Assembly: GCA_963850415.1 (NCBI GenBank)
Contig: CAWKLE010000003.1
Span: forward strand, 1,116,001 to 1,180,000
Reading direction: 5' to 3'
Length of the DNA: 64,000 bases
Source of the DNA: VAXT01 sp963850415
Lineage (GTDB): Bacteria > Actinomycetota > Thermoleophilia > Gaiellales > Gaiellaceae
Shown: piece after piece, positions 32,162-39,222 of the stretch
Layout of the letters: every line of letters begins with the position of its first letter
Position numbering within the stretch: the stretch's first letter is position 1
The notes under the pieces: generated by a model
Database searches by the model: none
Told to the model about the DNA's origin: nothing
What the model saw: the letters and a program-made list of their open reading frames with translations, nothing else
Position numbers and translations under genes: made by a program

Positions 32162-32984
32162 ATGGATCCCCGGCCCGTTGGCGTTTTCGACTCTGGCACC
32201 GGCGGGCTGACGGTTCTCCACGAGTGCCTGGTGACGATGCCGCACGAGGACTTCATCTACCTCGGCGATCTCGCGCGCCTGCCCTACGGGCCGCGCCCGC
32301 TGGACGAGATCCGCCGCTTCGCAGGTGAGATCGCCGGCTATCTCGAGGCGCAGGGCGTGAAGCTCGTCGTGGCCGCCTGCAACGCCGCGACCTCGGCTGC
32401 GCTGCCGGAGCTGCAGGAGCGGCTGGAGGTGCCGATCGTGGGCGTGATCACGCCCGAGGCCCACGCCGCGGTGCAGACGACGCGGAACCGGCGCATCGGG
32501 TTGCTCGCGACGCAGGCGACGGTGACCGCCGGGCGCTACGCGCGAGCTCGTGCACACGCTCGATGCGGGCGTCCGCTTCTTCCCGGTCGCGTGCCCGCGG
32601 CTCGTTCCGCTGATCGAGAGCGACGAGCCCTTCGGCGCGGAGACGGTCGAGGCCGTTCGCGAGTATGCGGCGCCGCTCAAGCAGGCCGACGTGGACACGG
32701 TCATCCTCGGCTGCACGCACTATCCGCTGATCAGGCCGATCTTCCAGCGCGTCTTCGGCCGCGGCGTCACGCTCGTCTTCTCCGCCGAGGAGACCGCGCG
32801 CGAGGTGGCCGAGACGCTCGAGCGCAAGGGGTTTGGGAACGATCCCGCGCGCGAGGGTCGCTACCGATTCCTGACGACGGGCGACCCGGAGCGGTTCCGT
32901 GCCGTGGGCGAGCGCTTCCTGCAGCTTCCGCTGGGCGAGGTCGAGCAGGTCGCGATCGCAGAGCTGGAAGCCGCGGCCGCGTGA
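32162..32984 (+). CDS. murI: Glutamate racemase (frameshifted)
   Basis: Makes D-glutamate for peptidoglycan. The N-terminal half is in one frame: GVFDSGTGGLTVLHE, FIYLGDLARLPYGPR, catalytic Cys in VVAACNAATSAALPE. The second half is in another: DAGVRFFPVACPRLVPLIES and the second catalytic Cys in VILGCTHYPLI. The break is at 32539-32545, where TACGCGCGAGCTC would read correctly as YARELVHTLD with two more bases (a CG unit). The enzyme is normally essential, so a sequencing deletion in the CGCG run is the likely reason. Followed by a tandem repeat and rph. Confidence 0.9.
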
Positions 32985-33062
32985 GCCATGTCCCCGGACC
33001 TGGTCCCGGGCCGTGTCTCGACGAGCCATGCCCCTGCACCAGGTCCTGGGCCACGCCTCGGA
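32983..33062. repeat. Tandem 40-base GC-rich repeat, two copies
   Basis: Two copies of a 40-base unit (32983-33022 and 33023-33062), each starting GAGCCATG and containing a short dyad around GGACCTGGTCC or GCACCAGGTCC, agree at about 30 of 40 positions. They fill the gap between murI and rph. The dyad suggests a REP-like hairpin element. The ATGs inside open only very short frames. Confidence 0.55.
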
Positions 33063-33081
33063 GAGACATGTCGGATCCCGC

Positions 33082-33798
33082 ATGACCCGTCCGAGCGGCA
33101 GGCGCCCCGACGAGCTGCGGACGCTCACGATCGAGCCCGACTTCATCGAGCAGGCGAGCGGCTCCGCGCTGATCTCGTTCGGCAAGACGCGGGTGCTGTG
33201 CACGGCGTCCCTCGAGGACGGCGTTCCGCGCTGGCTGTACGGCAACGGGCGCGGGTGGCTGACCGCCGAGTACTCGATGCTCCCTGCTTCGACGGGCCAG
33301 CGGACGCAGCGCGAAGCGAGCACCGGGCGCCAGAAGGGACGGACGGTCGAGATCCAGCGGCTGATCGGCCGGGCGCTCCGTGCGGTCGCGGACATGGAGG
33401 TGCTCGGGGAGCGGACGCTCTGGCTCGACTGCGACGTGCTCCAGGCCGACGGCGGGACCCGTTGCGCGGCCATCTCGGGCGCGTACGTGGCGGCCCGCAG
33501 GGCGCTCGACCACGTCGGGCTCGGCCGCGTGCTGAGCGACTCGGTGGCGGCCGTCTCGGTCGGCATCGTCGAGGGTGAGGCACTGCTCGACCTCGACTAC
33601 GCGGAGGACTCCACGGCCGAGGTGGACGTGAACGTCGTTCTGGCCGGTGACGGCCGCCTGATCGAGGTGCAGGCGACGGCCGAGCGGGCTCCGCTCTCCC
33701 GCGATCAGCTTGACGACCTGCTCGATCTCGCAACGGGCGGGATCGAGGAGATCGGCCTCGCTCAGCGGGACGCCGTGGAGGCGGCCCGTGCTACCTGA
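33082..33798 (+). CDS. rph: Ribonuclease PH
   Basis: Phosphate-dependent 3'-5' exoribonuclease that trims tRNA 3' ends. 238 aa, normal. Motifs: RRPDELRTLTIEPDFIEQA, GSALISFGKTRVLCTASLED, RGWLTAEYSMLP, TGRQKGRTVEIQRLIGRALR, LWLDCDVLQADGGTRCAAIS and the phosphate/metal site LDLDYAEDSTAEVDVNVVL. ATG at 33082 is chosen because an earlier ATG (33068) is in another frame and stops at once. Its end overlaps the MgtC-like start by 11 bases; the rph-rdgB neighbourhood is common in bacteria. Confidence 0.96.
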   Translation: MTRPSGRRPDELRTLTIEPDFIEQASGSALISFGKTRVLCTASLEDGVPRWLYGNGRGWLTAEYSMLPASTGQRTQREASTGRQKGRTVEIQRLIGRALRAVADMEVLGERTLWLDCDVLQADGGTRCAAISGAYVAARRALDHVGLGRVLSDSVAAVSVGIVEGEALLDLDYAEDSTAEVDVNVVLAGDGRLIEVQATAERAPLSRDQLDDLLDLATGGIEEIGLAQRDAVEAARAT

Positions 33799-34471
33799 GC
33801 TCAGTTGGGCGGACGTCCTGGTCCGCCTCGTGGTCGCGGGCATCCTCGGCGGTGCGATCGGGGCCGAGCGCGAGCTTCGCGATCACGATGCCGGTCTCCG
33901 CACGCACACGCTCGTCGCCGTCGGCGCCGCGCTCTTCACGCTCGTCTCCGCCTACGCCTGGACCGACTTCACCTTCTCGGCGCGGAACGGAACCACCTAC
34001 GACCCGACGCGCATCGCCGCCCAGATCGTGACCGGGATCGGCTTCCTGGGAGCCGGCGCGATCATCCGGCAGGGTTTGTCCGTCCGCGGGCTCACGACCG
34101 CCGCGAGCTTGTGGGTCGTCGCCGCGATCGGGATGGCGGCGGGCGCGGGCTATTACAGCGGTGCGGTGGTCACGACCATCGTCGTGCTCGTCAGCCTCTG
34201 GCCGCTGCGCATCTTGGCGGGCAGGATCTTTGAGCGCGTCCGGCCAGGCGAGCTCCGCCTCGAGGTGGAGCTGCGCGCAAACGAGAGCCCGTCCGTGCTT
34301 CTCGAGCCGCTCGAGCAGCGCGGGGTGGCCGTTCGTGGGTTTGAGGTCGAAGATAGCCGCGACCGCCGGCGGGTGGCACTCGAGGTCCGTGTCGAGGACA
34401 TCCAGCCGGAAACGGTGACGGCGGAGTTGATGCGCCTCGAGCCCGTGCTCGGTGTTCGGTGGGCGACCTGA
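33788..34471 (+). CDS. MgtC/SapB-family membrane protein
   Basis: A 227-aa membrane protein. Residues 1-140 are the MgtC domain with about five helices (LVRLVVAGILGGAIGAERE, AGLRTHTLVAVGAALFTLVS, ARIAAQIVTGIGFLGAGAI-type core, GLTTAASLWVVAAIGMAAGA), and residues 150-227 a small cytoplasmic ACT-like domain. MgtC proteins are linked to magnesium limitation and ATP synthase regulation in some bacteria; the role here is unknown. GTG start at 33788 lies inside the last codons of rph. The stop overlaps rdgB by 13 bases. Confidence 0.85.
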   Translation: MLPELSWADVLVRLVVAGILGGAIGAERELRDHDAGLRTHTLVAVGAALFTLVSAYAWTDFTFSARNGTTYDPTRIAAQIVTGIGFLGAGAIIRQGLSVRGLTTAASLWVVAAIGMAAGAGYYSGAVVTTIVVLVSLWPLRILAGRIFERVRPGELRLEVELRANESPSVLLEPLEQRGVAVRGFEVEDSRDRRRVALEVRVEDIQPETVTAELMRLEPVLGVRWAT

Positions 34472-35031
34472 TTCGGGCCGTACTGGCCTCGAGGAACGAG
34501 AACAAGCTCCGCGAGCTCCAGCACGCGCTCGACGGCTGGTCGATCGAGTTGCTCGATGCGCAGGACTATCCGCCCGAGAGCGGCGCGACGTATTTCGAGA
34601 ATGCGCGCGGCAAGGCCGAGTTTGCGCGCACGCTCGCACTCGATCGCTGGGTGCTCGGCGAGGACTCGGGCGTCGAGATCGAGGGTCTCGGCGGCGGCCC
34701 GGGCGTGCGCTCGGCGCGCTGGGCGGCGGGCCGGGAAGCGGAGCGAGCGCTCGAGGAGCTCGAAGGCGTGCAGGGCGAGGGCCGCCGTGCGCGCTACGTC
34801 TGCGAGCTGGTGGCGATCTCGCCGGACGGAGCCGAGCGCCGCGGGACCGGCGTCCTCGAGGGCCGGATCGCCGAGGAGCTGAGCGGCAGCGAAGGCTTCG
34901 GCTTCGACCCGGTGTTCGTTCCCGAGGGCGAAGACCGTACAGTCGCGGAACTCGGCAACGCCTGGAAGCGCGACAACTCGCACCGAGCCCGCGCCGCCCG
35001 AGCCCTGCTCGCCTCGATAATGCGCTCATGA
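34459..35031 (+). CDS. rdgB: XTP/dITP diphosphatase (RdgB/HAM1)
   Basis: House-cleaning nucleotide pyrophosphatase that removes dITP/XTP. 190 aa. Motifs: VLASRNENKLRELQHAL at the N-terminus, SGATYFENARGKAEFA, VLGEDSGVEIEGLGGGPGV (metal/substrate loop), FGFDPVFVPEG and SHRARAARALL at the end. GTG start at 34459 lies within the MgtC-like gene, and its TGA overlaps the ATG of the cupin gene. Adjacent to rph as in many genomes. Confidence 0.95.
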   Translation: MGDLIRAVLASRNENKLRELQHALDGWSIELLDAQDYPPESGATYFENARGKAEFARTLALDRWVLGEDSGVEIEGLGGGPGVRSARWAAGREAERALEELEGVQGEGRRARYVCELVAISPDGAERRGTGVLEGRIAEELSGSEGFGFDPVFVPEGEDRTVAELGNAWKRDNSHRARAARALLASIMRS

Positions 35032-35480
35032 ACTCGATCAACCTCATCAGCGCGGAGAACACCGGGGGCAGGATCGACGTCGGCGGAGCCACCGGCTCGA
35101 CCGAGAGCCTCATGTTCATCTACGACCTCGCGCCGGGCGAGAGCTCGTCGCCGTACCACTACGAATACGACGAGGAGTGGCTGCTCGTCGTCGACGGCAC
35201 GGTCGTCGTGCGGACGCCGGACGGAGAGCACACAGTTGAGCGCGGCGAGCTCGTCCGTTTCCCGTCAGGTCCCGACGGCGCGCACAAGGTCATGAATCGC
35301 AGCGATGCGCCGGCCAGGACGTTGCTGTTCTCGCGGCGGGGCCTGGGATACGCGGTCTCCGTGTACCCGGACAGCGACACGATCGGCGTCTGGGCGGGCG
35401 GCGAGAACGACCTGGTCTTCGAGCGCAGCAGCGCGGTGCCGTGGGCGCACGGCGAAGAAGGCTGGCAGAAAGCGACCTAG
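35028..35480 (+). CDS. Cupin-domain protein
   Basis: A 150-aa single-domain cupin. The first cupin motif is SSPYHYEYDEEWLLVVDGTV (two His/one Glu-type metal ligands only partly kept: H-x-Y-x-x-D-E-E) and the second PSGPDGAHKVMNRSDAPART with its histidine. Small cupins of this type bind metals or small molecules; function unknown. ATG at 35028 overlaps the rdgB stop, so it is co-translated. Confidence 0.82.
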   Translation: MNSINLISAENTGGRIDVGGATGSTESLMFIYDLAPGESSSPYHYEYDEEWLLVVDGTVVVRTPDGEHTVERGELVRFPSGPDGAHKVMNRSDAPARTLLFSRRGLGYAVSVYPDSDTIGVWAGGENDLVFERSSAVPWAHGEEGWQKAT

Positions 35481-35704
35481 ACAAGCCCGTGAGATCCAGG
35501 GCCGCGTGGCCTCCGGTAGTCAGCTGCCTCGGGAGCCGATCCGCGGGCGGAGCCGGGCTTTGCCCGAGCGCAGCCAAAGTGGCGTTCGAGAGGAGCGACC
35601 ACCTTCGGCGGCTCCTGAAACGGTAGCCCTGCGTGTCCGCCCGCAAGGAGGGGGCCCACGGGGGAACCAGGGGTTCACCCGTGAAGCGAGCGAAGCGAAG
35701 CGAG
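35481..35704. other. GC-rich convergent intergenic region
   Basis: About 220 bases between the convergent cupin and BrkB genes. No frame looks coding. It holds several inverted repeats, including GGGCTTTGCCC around 35559-35569 and the larger hairpin listed separately, and ends in an imperfect GAAGCGA repeat. Confidence 0.5.
35657..35683. terminator. Hairpin between convergent genes, possible bidirectional terminator
   Basis: CACGGG ... CCCGTG six-base outer stem with an inner GAAC/GTTC pairing. It lacks a T-run on either side, so the assignment rests on the stem and the convergent position. Confidence 0.4.
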
Positions 35705-36523
35705 CTAGGCGAGCCCGGCGGCCTCTTCGAACTCGACCGCCTCTCTGCGGCCGCGCGAGTGCCACCAGTTGATCTCGGCGCCGAAGACGATCACGTTCGC
35801 CATCAGGTACAGCCACACGAGCAGGAGCGCCGGCGCGCCGAACGCCTGGAGCGCGATCACGTTCTTGGAGAACCGCAGGTAGAGCGGCAGGAGCTGGAAG
35901 CTCGTCTCGAGCGCGATCGTGGCGACGATCGCACCCGGGAGCACGTCCTGCCACGTGAGCTTCTCGTTCGTGAGCAGGTAGTAGACCGTGAACAGGAAGA
36001 CGAAGACCGCCAGCGTCGAGATCAGGATCGAGCTCACGAACGCGACGTACGAGTTGCCGAAGAAGGCGCCTGCGAAGCGCGTCAGCACCTCGTAGCCGAT
36101 CGAGCCGACGAGCAGCCCGATGAACAGCGTCACGAGCGACCCCACGAGCAGCGTGACCGCGAGCAGCTTCCCGTGCAGGAACGAGCGGTTCGGCTTCCCG
36201 TACACGATGTTGAACGCCGACTCGAGCACGCTGAAGAGCGAGAGCGAGGTCCAGCCGAGGAAGAGCGCGCCGATCACGCCGAGCGTCGCGGCGTTGTCCT
36301 GCACCGAGCGCACGACGCGGACGATGCTCTCGACGGAGCTCGTCGGGAACGCCTTGTTCAGCTCCGTGACGAGGTAGCTCGACTCGTCGGCGCGGCCCGC
36401 GAACCCGAGGAACGCGAGCGCGAGGAAGACCAGTGGAACGAACGAGAGGAGGGCGAAATAGGCGATCATCGCCGCGAGGTGCGTCCCCCGATCGGCGAAA
36501 AACTTGCTGAAGACCTCGCGCAT
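35705..36523 (-). CDS. YihY/BrkB-family membrane protein
   Basis: A 272-aa inner-membrane protein of the YihY/BrkB (once misnamed ribonuclease BN) family, with six hydrophobic segments. Typical parts are FADRGTHLAAMIAYFALLSF at the N-terminus, FLGWTSLSLFSVLESAFNIV, LLPGAIVATIALETSFQLLP-like core and LLVWLYLMANVIVFGAEINW near the end. Transport role is not established. ATG at 36523 is preferred over ATG at 36550: TAGCCT (36537-36532) ends eight bases upstream of the former. Confidence 0.88.
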   Translation of the reverse strand: MREVFSKFFADRGTHLAAMIAYFALLSFVPLVFLALAFLGFAGRADESSYLVTELNKAFPTSSVESIVRVVRSVQDNAATLGVIGALFLGWTSLSLFSVLESAFNIVYGKPNRSFLHGKLLAVTLLVGSLVTLFIGLLVGSIGYEVLTRFAGAFFGNSYVAFVSSILISTLAVFVFLFTVYYLLTNEKLTWQDVLPGAIVATIALETSFQLLPLYLRFSKNVIALQAFGAPALLLVWLYLMANVIVFGAEINWWHSRGRREAVEFEEAAGLA

Positions 36524-36531
36524 GGTGCGGG

Positions 36532-36541
36532 AGGCTAGTCT
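36532..36541. promoter_or_regulatory. Overlapping divergent leaderless promoters (BrkB and roadblock)
   Basis: Minus TAGCCT (36537-36532) lies eight bases before ATG 36523; plus TAGTCT (36536-36541) lies seven bases before ATG 36549. The hexamers overlap by two bases, as at 4536 and 32146. Confidence 0.5.
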
Positions 36542-36548
36542 CTCAGCC

Positions 36549-36983
36549 ATGACGGAGCCCAGCGCTGCACTAGCCGAGCTGACCGAGATCTCGTCGCAGA
36601 TCGAGTCCGCGGTCCTGTTCGACGCCGACGGCAAGGTCGTCGCCGCGACGGTTCCCGAGGATCGCGCCGAGCGCGTCGCTACGAGCGCGAAGGCGCTGCT
36701 CGAGCAGGCCGGCCAGATCGGCGAGGGCGAGCTCACGCAGATCGAGGCCTCGACCGGGGACGGGAGCTTGTTCGTCGTGCGGGACGGGGCCACGATGATC
36801 GCCGCCTCGACCTCCGCCGAGCCCACGGCCGGGCTCGTCTTCTACGACCTGAAGCGCTGTCTGCGGGCCGTCGCCGAGCCGCCTGCGAGGCCGGCCGCGA
36901 AACCGAAACCGAAGCCGAAGCCGAAGCCGAAAGCCAAGCCGAAGCCGCGTACGACACGGCCGAAGAGCAATGGGACGCCGTAA
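36549..36983 (+). CDS. Roadblock/LC7-like domain protein with Lys-Pro tail
   Basis: A 144-aa protein. Residues 1-105 form a roadblock/LC7-type alpha/beta domain (ELTEISSQIESAVLFDADGK, VVAATVPEDRAERVATSAKA, GSLFVVRDGATMIAASTSAE). In bacteria such domains partner small GTPases or polarity systems, but no GTPase is nearby. The C-terminus (from about 112) is a low-complexity Lys-Pro repeat ending TRPKSNGTP, probably an extended basic tail that could bind nucleic acid or span the wall. ATG at 36549 is supported by TAGTCT upstream. It overlaps the next gene by 14 bases. Confidence 0.72.
   Translation: MTEPSAALAELTEISSQIESAVLFDADGKVVAATVPEDRAERVATSAKALLEQAGQIGEGELTQIEASTGDGSLFVVRDGATMIAASTSAEPTAGLVFYDLKRCLRAVAEPPARPAAKPKPKPKPKPKAKPKPRTTRPKSNGTP
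36899..36949 (+). repeat. CCGAAG trinucleotide-pair repeat encoding Lys-Pro
   Basis: Imperfect array of the six-base unit CCGAAG/CCGAAA, about eight units, coding for the Lys-Pro tail of the roadblock-like protein. Likely variable in copy number. Confidence 0.7.
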
Positions 36984-37176
36984 GCTCATCGCGCTCGGGT
37001 TCGCCGTCGGGTCGCTGCTCGGCGTCGGGCTCTATGCGCGCCGGAGCCGGGAGGGGCGCGAGCGAATCGACCTCTACTTCGCGGACGGCTCGCTCGTCTC
37101 GCTGCACGGCGACTCGCCCGAGGCGGCCCCGCTGCTCGTCCACGCGCGCGATGCGCTTCGGGCCGCGGCCAAGTGA
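36970..37176 (+). CDS. Small single-span membrane protein
   Basis: A 68-aa protein with a basic N-terminus (MGRRKLIALGFAVGSLLGVG) followed by one membrane helix (about 5-22) and a short soluble part (RIDLYFADGSLVSLHGDSPE, LLVHARDALRAAAK). It lies between the roadblock gene and pyrE with overlaps on both sides, so it is translated in the same operon. Unknown function. Confidence 0.65.
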   Translation: MGRRKLIALGFAVGSLLGVGLYARRSREGRERIDLYFADGSLVSLHGDSPEAAPLLVHARDALRAAAK

Positions 37177-37730
37177 AGCGCGAGGACCTAGGAGCCGCGA
37201 TCCGCGAGCACGCCTATCTCGAGGGCGACTTCGTCCTGCGCTCGGGACGCCGTTCGAACTACTACCTCGACAAGTACCGCTTCGAGACGCGGCCCGAGCT
37301 GCTCTCGGCGCTCGGCGAGCACATCGCGGCCACGGTGGCCGAGCACGAGCCCGACGCGGAGCGGCTCGCAGGCCCCGAGCTCGGTGCCGTCGCGCTGGCT
37401 GCGGCGGCGTCGATGTCCTCCGGGCTCCCGTTCCTGATCGTCCGCAAGGCGGCGAAGGAGTACGGCACCGCGAACCGGCTCGAAGGCGTCTTCGAGCCGG
37501 GCGAGCGCGTGTGCCTCGTGGAGGACGTCGTCACCTCCGGCGGGGCCGTCGTGGAGGCCCTCGACGCCGTCCGCGAAGCCGGCCTGGAGTGCCGGATCGC
37601 GGTCTGTGTGCTCGATCGCGAGGAGGGCGGAGCGGACGCTCTCGCGCGCCGTGGAGCCCGTCTCGTGCCGCTTTTTCGGGCAGGAGAGTTGCTCTCGGCG
37701 CAGAAAACCGCCGCAAAGCCGCATGGTTGA
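37173..37730 (+). CDS. pyrE: Orotate phosphoribosyltransferase
   Basis: Pyrimidine biosynthesis: orotate plus PRPP to OMP. 185 aa. Motifs: EGDFVLRSGRRSNYYLDKYR (substrate loop), LAGPELGAVALAAAASMSSG, FLIVRKAAKEYGTANRLEG, and the PRPP-binding CLVEDVVTSGGAVVEALDAV. GTG at 37173 overlaps the upstream small gene. pyrF, the next pathway step, lies a little downstream beyond the HU gene. Confidence 0.95.
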   Translation: MKREDLGAAIREHAYLEGDFVLRSGRRSNYYLDKYRFETRPELLSALGEHIAATVAEHEPDAERLAGPELGAVALAAAASMSSGLPFLIVRKAAKEYGTANRLEGVFEPGERVCLVEDVVTSGGAVVEALDAVREAGLECRIAVCVLDREEGGADALARRGARLVPLFRAGELLSAQKTAAKPHG

Positions 37731-37755
37731 GCCGAAACGGCTTGGCTGTTAGGGT
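37727..37755 (+). promoter_or_regulatory. Promoter of the HU gene
   Basis: TTGAGC (37727-37732) and TAGGGT (37750-37755), spacer 17 bases, partly overlapping the pyrE stop. A leader of about 33 bases and the ribosome site GAGGGAGG follow, unlike the leaderless genes. Confidence 0.5.
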
Positions 37756-37794
37756 CCGATTGCGCTAACCGGCAACGTTAGAGGGAGGTTGCAC

Positions 37795-38085
37795 GTGACA
37801 AAACAGGAGTTCGTCGACAGGGTCGCGGACAAGGCAGGGCTCTCGAAGCGCGACGCTGCGGAAGCGGTGGACGCGTTCCTGGACTCGATCACCGACGTCC
37901 TGCGCTCGGGCGGCGAAGTGTCATTCACCGGATTCGGGAAGTTCACGACCCAGGCGCGCGCCGCGCGGCAGGGCGTCAACCCGAGGAATCCCACGGAGCG
38001 AGTACAGATCCCGGCGACGACCGTCCCCAAGTTCTCCGCTGGCAGCCAGCTCAAGCAGGCCGTCAAGAGCGGGGCGGGGATGTAG
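37795..38085 (+). CDS. hup: HU-family DNA-binding protein
   Basis: A 96-aa histone-like protein that bends and compacts DNA as a dimer. N-terminal TKQEFVDRVADKAGLSKRDA, the helix-strand core EVSFTGFGKFTTQARAARQG and the DNA-arm region NPRNPTERVQIPATTVPKFS are typical, with no long C-terminal Lys/Ala tail as found in mycobacterial HU. GTG at 37795 is chosen from the Shine-Dalgarno GAGGGAGG (37781-37788). It has its own promoter and terminator, so it is monocistronic. Confidence 0.95.
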   Translation: MTKQEFVDRVADKAGLSKRDAAEAVDAFLDSITDVLRSGGEVSFTGFGKFTTQARAARQGVNPRNPTERVQIPATTVPKFSAGSQLKQAVKSGAGM

Positions 38086-38108
38086 CACTGCGGCAACACG
38101 GAAGTTTC

Positions 38109-38145
38109 GAGAGGGGCTGCTGAGGCGGCCCTTCTCTTTTCTTCC
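38109..38145 (+). terminator. Intrinsic terminator of the HU gene
   Basis: GAGAGGGGC (38109-38117) pairs with GCCCTTCTC (38128-38136), nine pairs with one wobble, followed directly by TTTTCTT. It is 24 bases after the HU stop. Confidence 0.8.
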
Positions 38146-38156
38146 GGGGCGGTCGC

Positions 38157-38162
38157 TAGTCT
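38157..38162 (+). promoter_or_regulatory. Leaderless -10 hexamer of pyrF
   Basis: TAGTCT ends seven bases before ATG 38170 and follows the HU terminator. No Shine-Dalgarno. Confidence 0.5.
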
Positions 38163-38169
38163 CACCGCG

Positions 38170-39099
38170 ATGATGCAGGACATCGAGGCTCGGCCCACGA
38201 CGACGGTGACCGCGTTCGGGGACAGGCTCGCCGAGGCCGTGGAGCGCAAGCGGAGCCAGCTCATCGTCGGGCTCGACCCGATGCCCGAGCTGCTGCCGCT
38301 CGAGCTCGCGGGCGAGGCAGGGCTCGGCCGTTCGGAGGCGGCCGATGCGTGTGCCCGCTTCTGCTGCGGCGTGATCGACGCGGTCGCCGCCTATGCGGTC
38401 GGCGTGAAGCCGCAGCTCGCCTTCTTCGAGGCGCTCGGGCCGCCCGGGATGGAGGCGCTCGAGAGCGTCTGCGCCTACGCGCGCACGGCCGGCCTGATCG
38501 TGATCGCCGACGGGAAGCGCGGAGACATCGGCTCGACCGCGCGCGCCTACGCGTCCGCCTACCTGGAAGGGGCGGAAGATCGGGCGCCGCTGGCCGATGC
38601 GATGACCGTCAACCCGTACCTCGGCCTCGACTCGCTCGAGCCGTTCATCGCGGCCTGCCGGCGCGAGGGCGCGGGCATCTTCTGTCTCGTCAAGACGTCG
38701 AACGAGGGCGTCGCGGACATCCAGGATCTCGCCCTGTCTGACGGCAAGCCGCTCTGGCAGCACGTGGCGAGCCTCGTCGCCGAGTGGGGCGAGGAGCTCG
38801 TCGGCGAGCGCGGCCTGTCGAGCGTGGGCGCGGTCGTGGGCGCGACGCACCCGAGGGCCGTTGGCGAGGCGCGGCGGCTGCTTCCGCGGGCCGTCCTGCT
38901 CCTGCCCGGAATCGGGGCGCAGGGCGCGGGGCCGGCCGATGTGGCTGGTGCGTTCACGAGCGGACCCGCGAGCGCGCTCGTGGCGGCGTCGCGCTCGGTG
39001 CTGTACGCGTTCCGATCGACGGACGACGACTGGCGCGCAGCGGTTGCGGCCGAGGCGGCGCGGCTGAAGAGCGAGGTCTGGGCCGCCTCGGGGTGGTAG
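38170..39099 (+). CDS. pyrF: Orotidine 5'-phosphate decarboxylase (group 2)
   Basis: Last step of UMP synthesis. 309 aa, the longer group-2 type common in actinobacteria. Key regions: SQLIVGLDPMPELLP (substrate-binding Asp), GVKPQLAFFEALGPPGMEAL, the catalytic LIVIADGKRGDIGSTARAYA with Lys and Asp, and MTVNPYLGLDSLEPF. The start is ATG at 38170 (a second ATG follows at once). It is followed two bases later by a tiny membrane protein gene. Confidence 0.95.
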   Translation: MMQDIEARPTTTVTAFGDRLAEAVERKRSQLIVGLDPMPELLPLELAGEAGLGRSEAADACARFCCGVIDAVAAYAVGVKPQLAFFEALGPPGMEALESVCAYARTAGLIVIADGKRGDIGSTARAYASAYLEGAEDRAPLADAMTVNPYLGLDSLEPFIAACRREGAGIFCLVKTSNEGVADIQDLALSDGKPLWQHVASLVAEWGEELVGERGLSSVGAVVGATHPRAVGEARRLLPRAVLLLPGIGAQGAGPADVAGAFTSGPASALVAASRSVLYAFRSTDDDWRAAVAAEAARLKSEVWAASGW

Positions 39100-39101
39100 G
39101 C

Positions 39102-39197
39102 ATGGACTGGCGGACAGAGGCGAAGCGCTACGCGCTCCCGGTCGCGTTTCTCTTGCTCGTCACCGCGGCCGTGCTCGTCGTACGCGGCGCGCTCTGA
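39102..39197 (+). CDS. Tiny single-span membrane protein
   Basis: A 31-residue frame just after pyrF: MDWRTEAKRYALPVAFLLLV then TAAVLVVRGAL. A short basic N-terminus followed by one membrane helix. ATG at 39102, two bases after the pyrF stop, suggests co-translation. No family can be recognised at this length; hydrophobic pattern and spacing are the only support. Confidence 0.5.
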   Translation: MDWRTEAKRYALPVAFLLLVTAAVLVVRGAL

Positions 39198-39208
39198 CCG
39201 ACCGCGGG

Positions 39209-39214
39209 TAGCCT
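39209..39214 (+). promoter_or_regulatory. Leaderless -10 hexamer of the carboxypeptidase gene
   Basis: TAGCCT ends eight bases before GTG 39223. No Shine-Dalgarno. Confidence 0.45.
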
Positions 39215-39222
39215 TCCGGCCC

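Noticed and set aside
33068..33081. ATG at 33068 as start of RNase PH
   Set aside because: It is out of frame and meets TGA after five codons; ATG 33082 begins the conserved sequence.
35481..35704. Structured RNA gene in the cupin-BrkB gap
   Set aside because: Several hairpins are present but no signature of SRP RNA, 6S, RNase P or tmRNA; better explained as convergent terminators.
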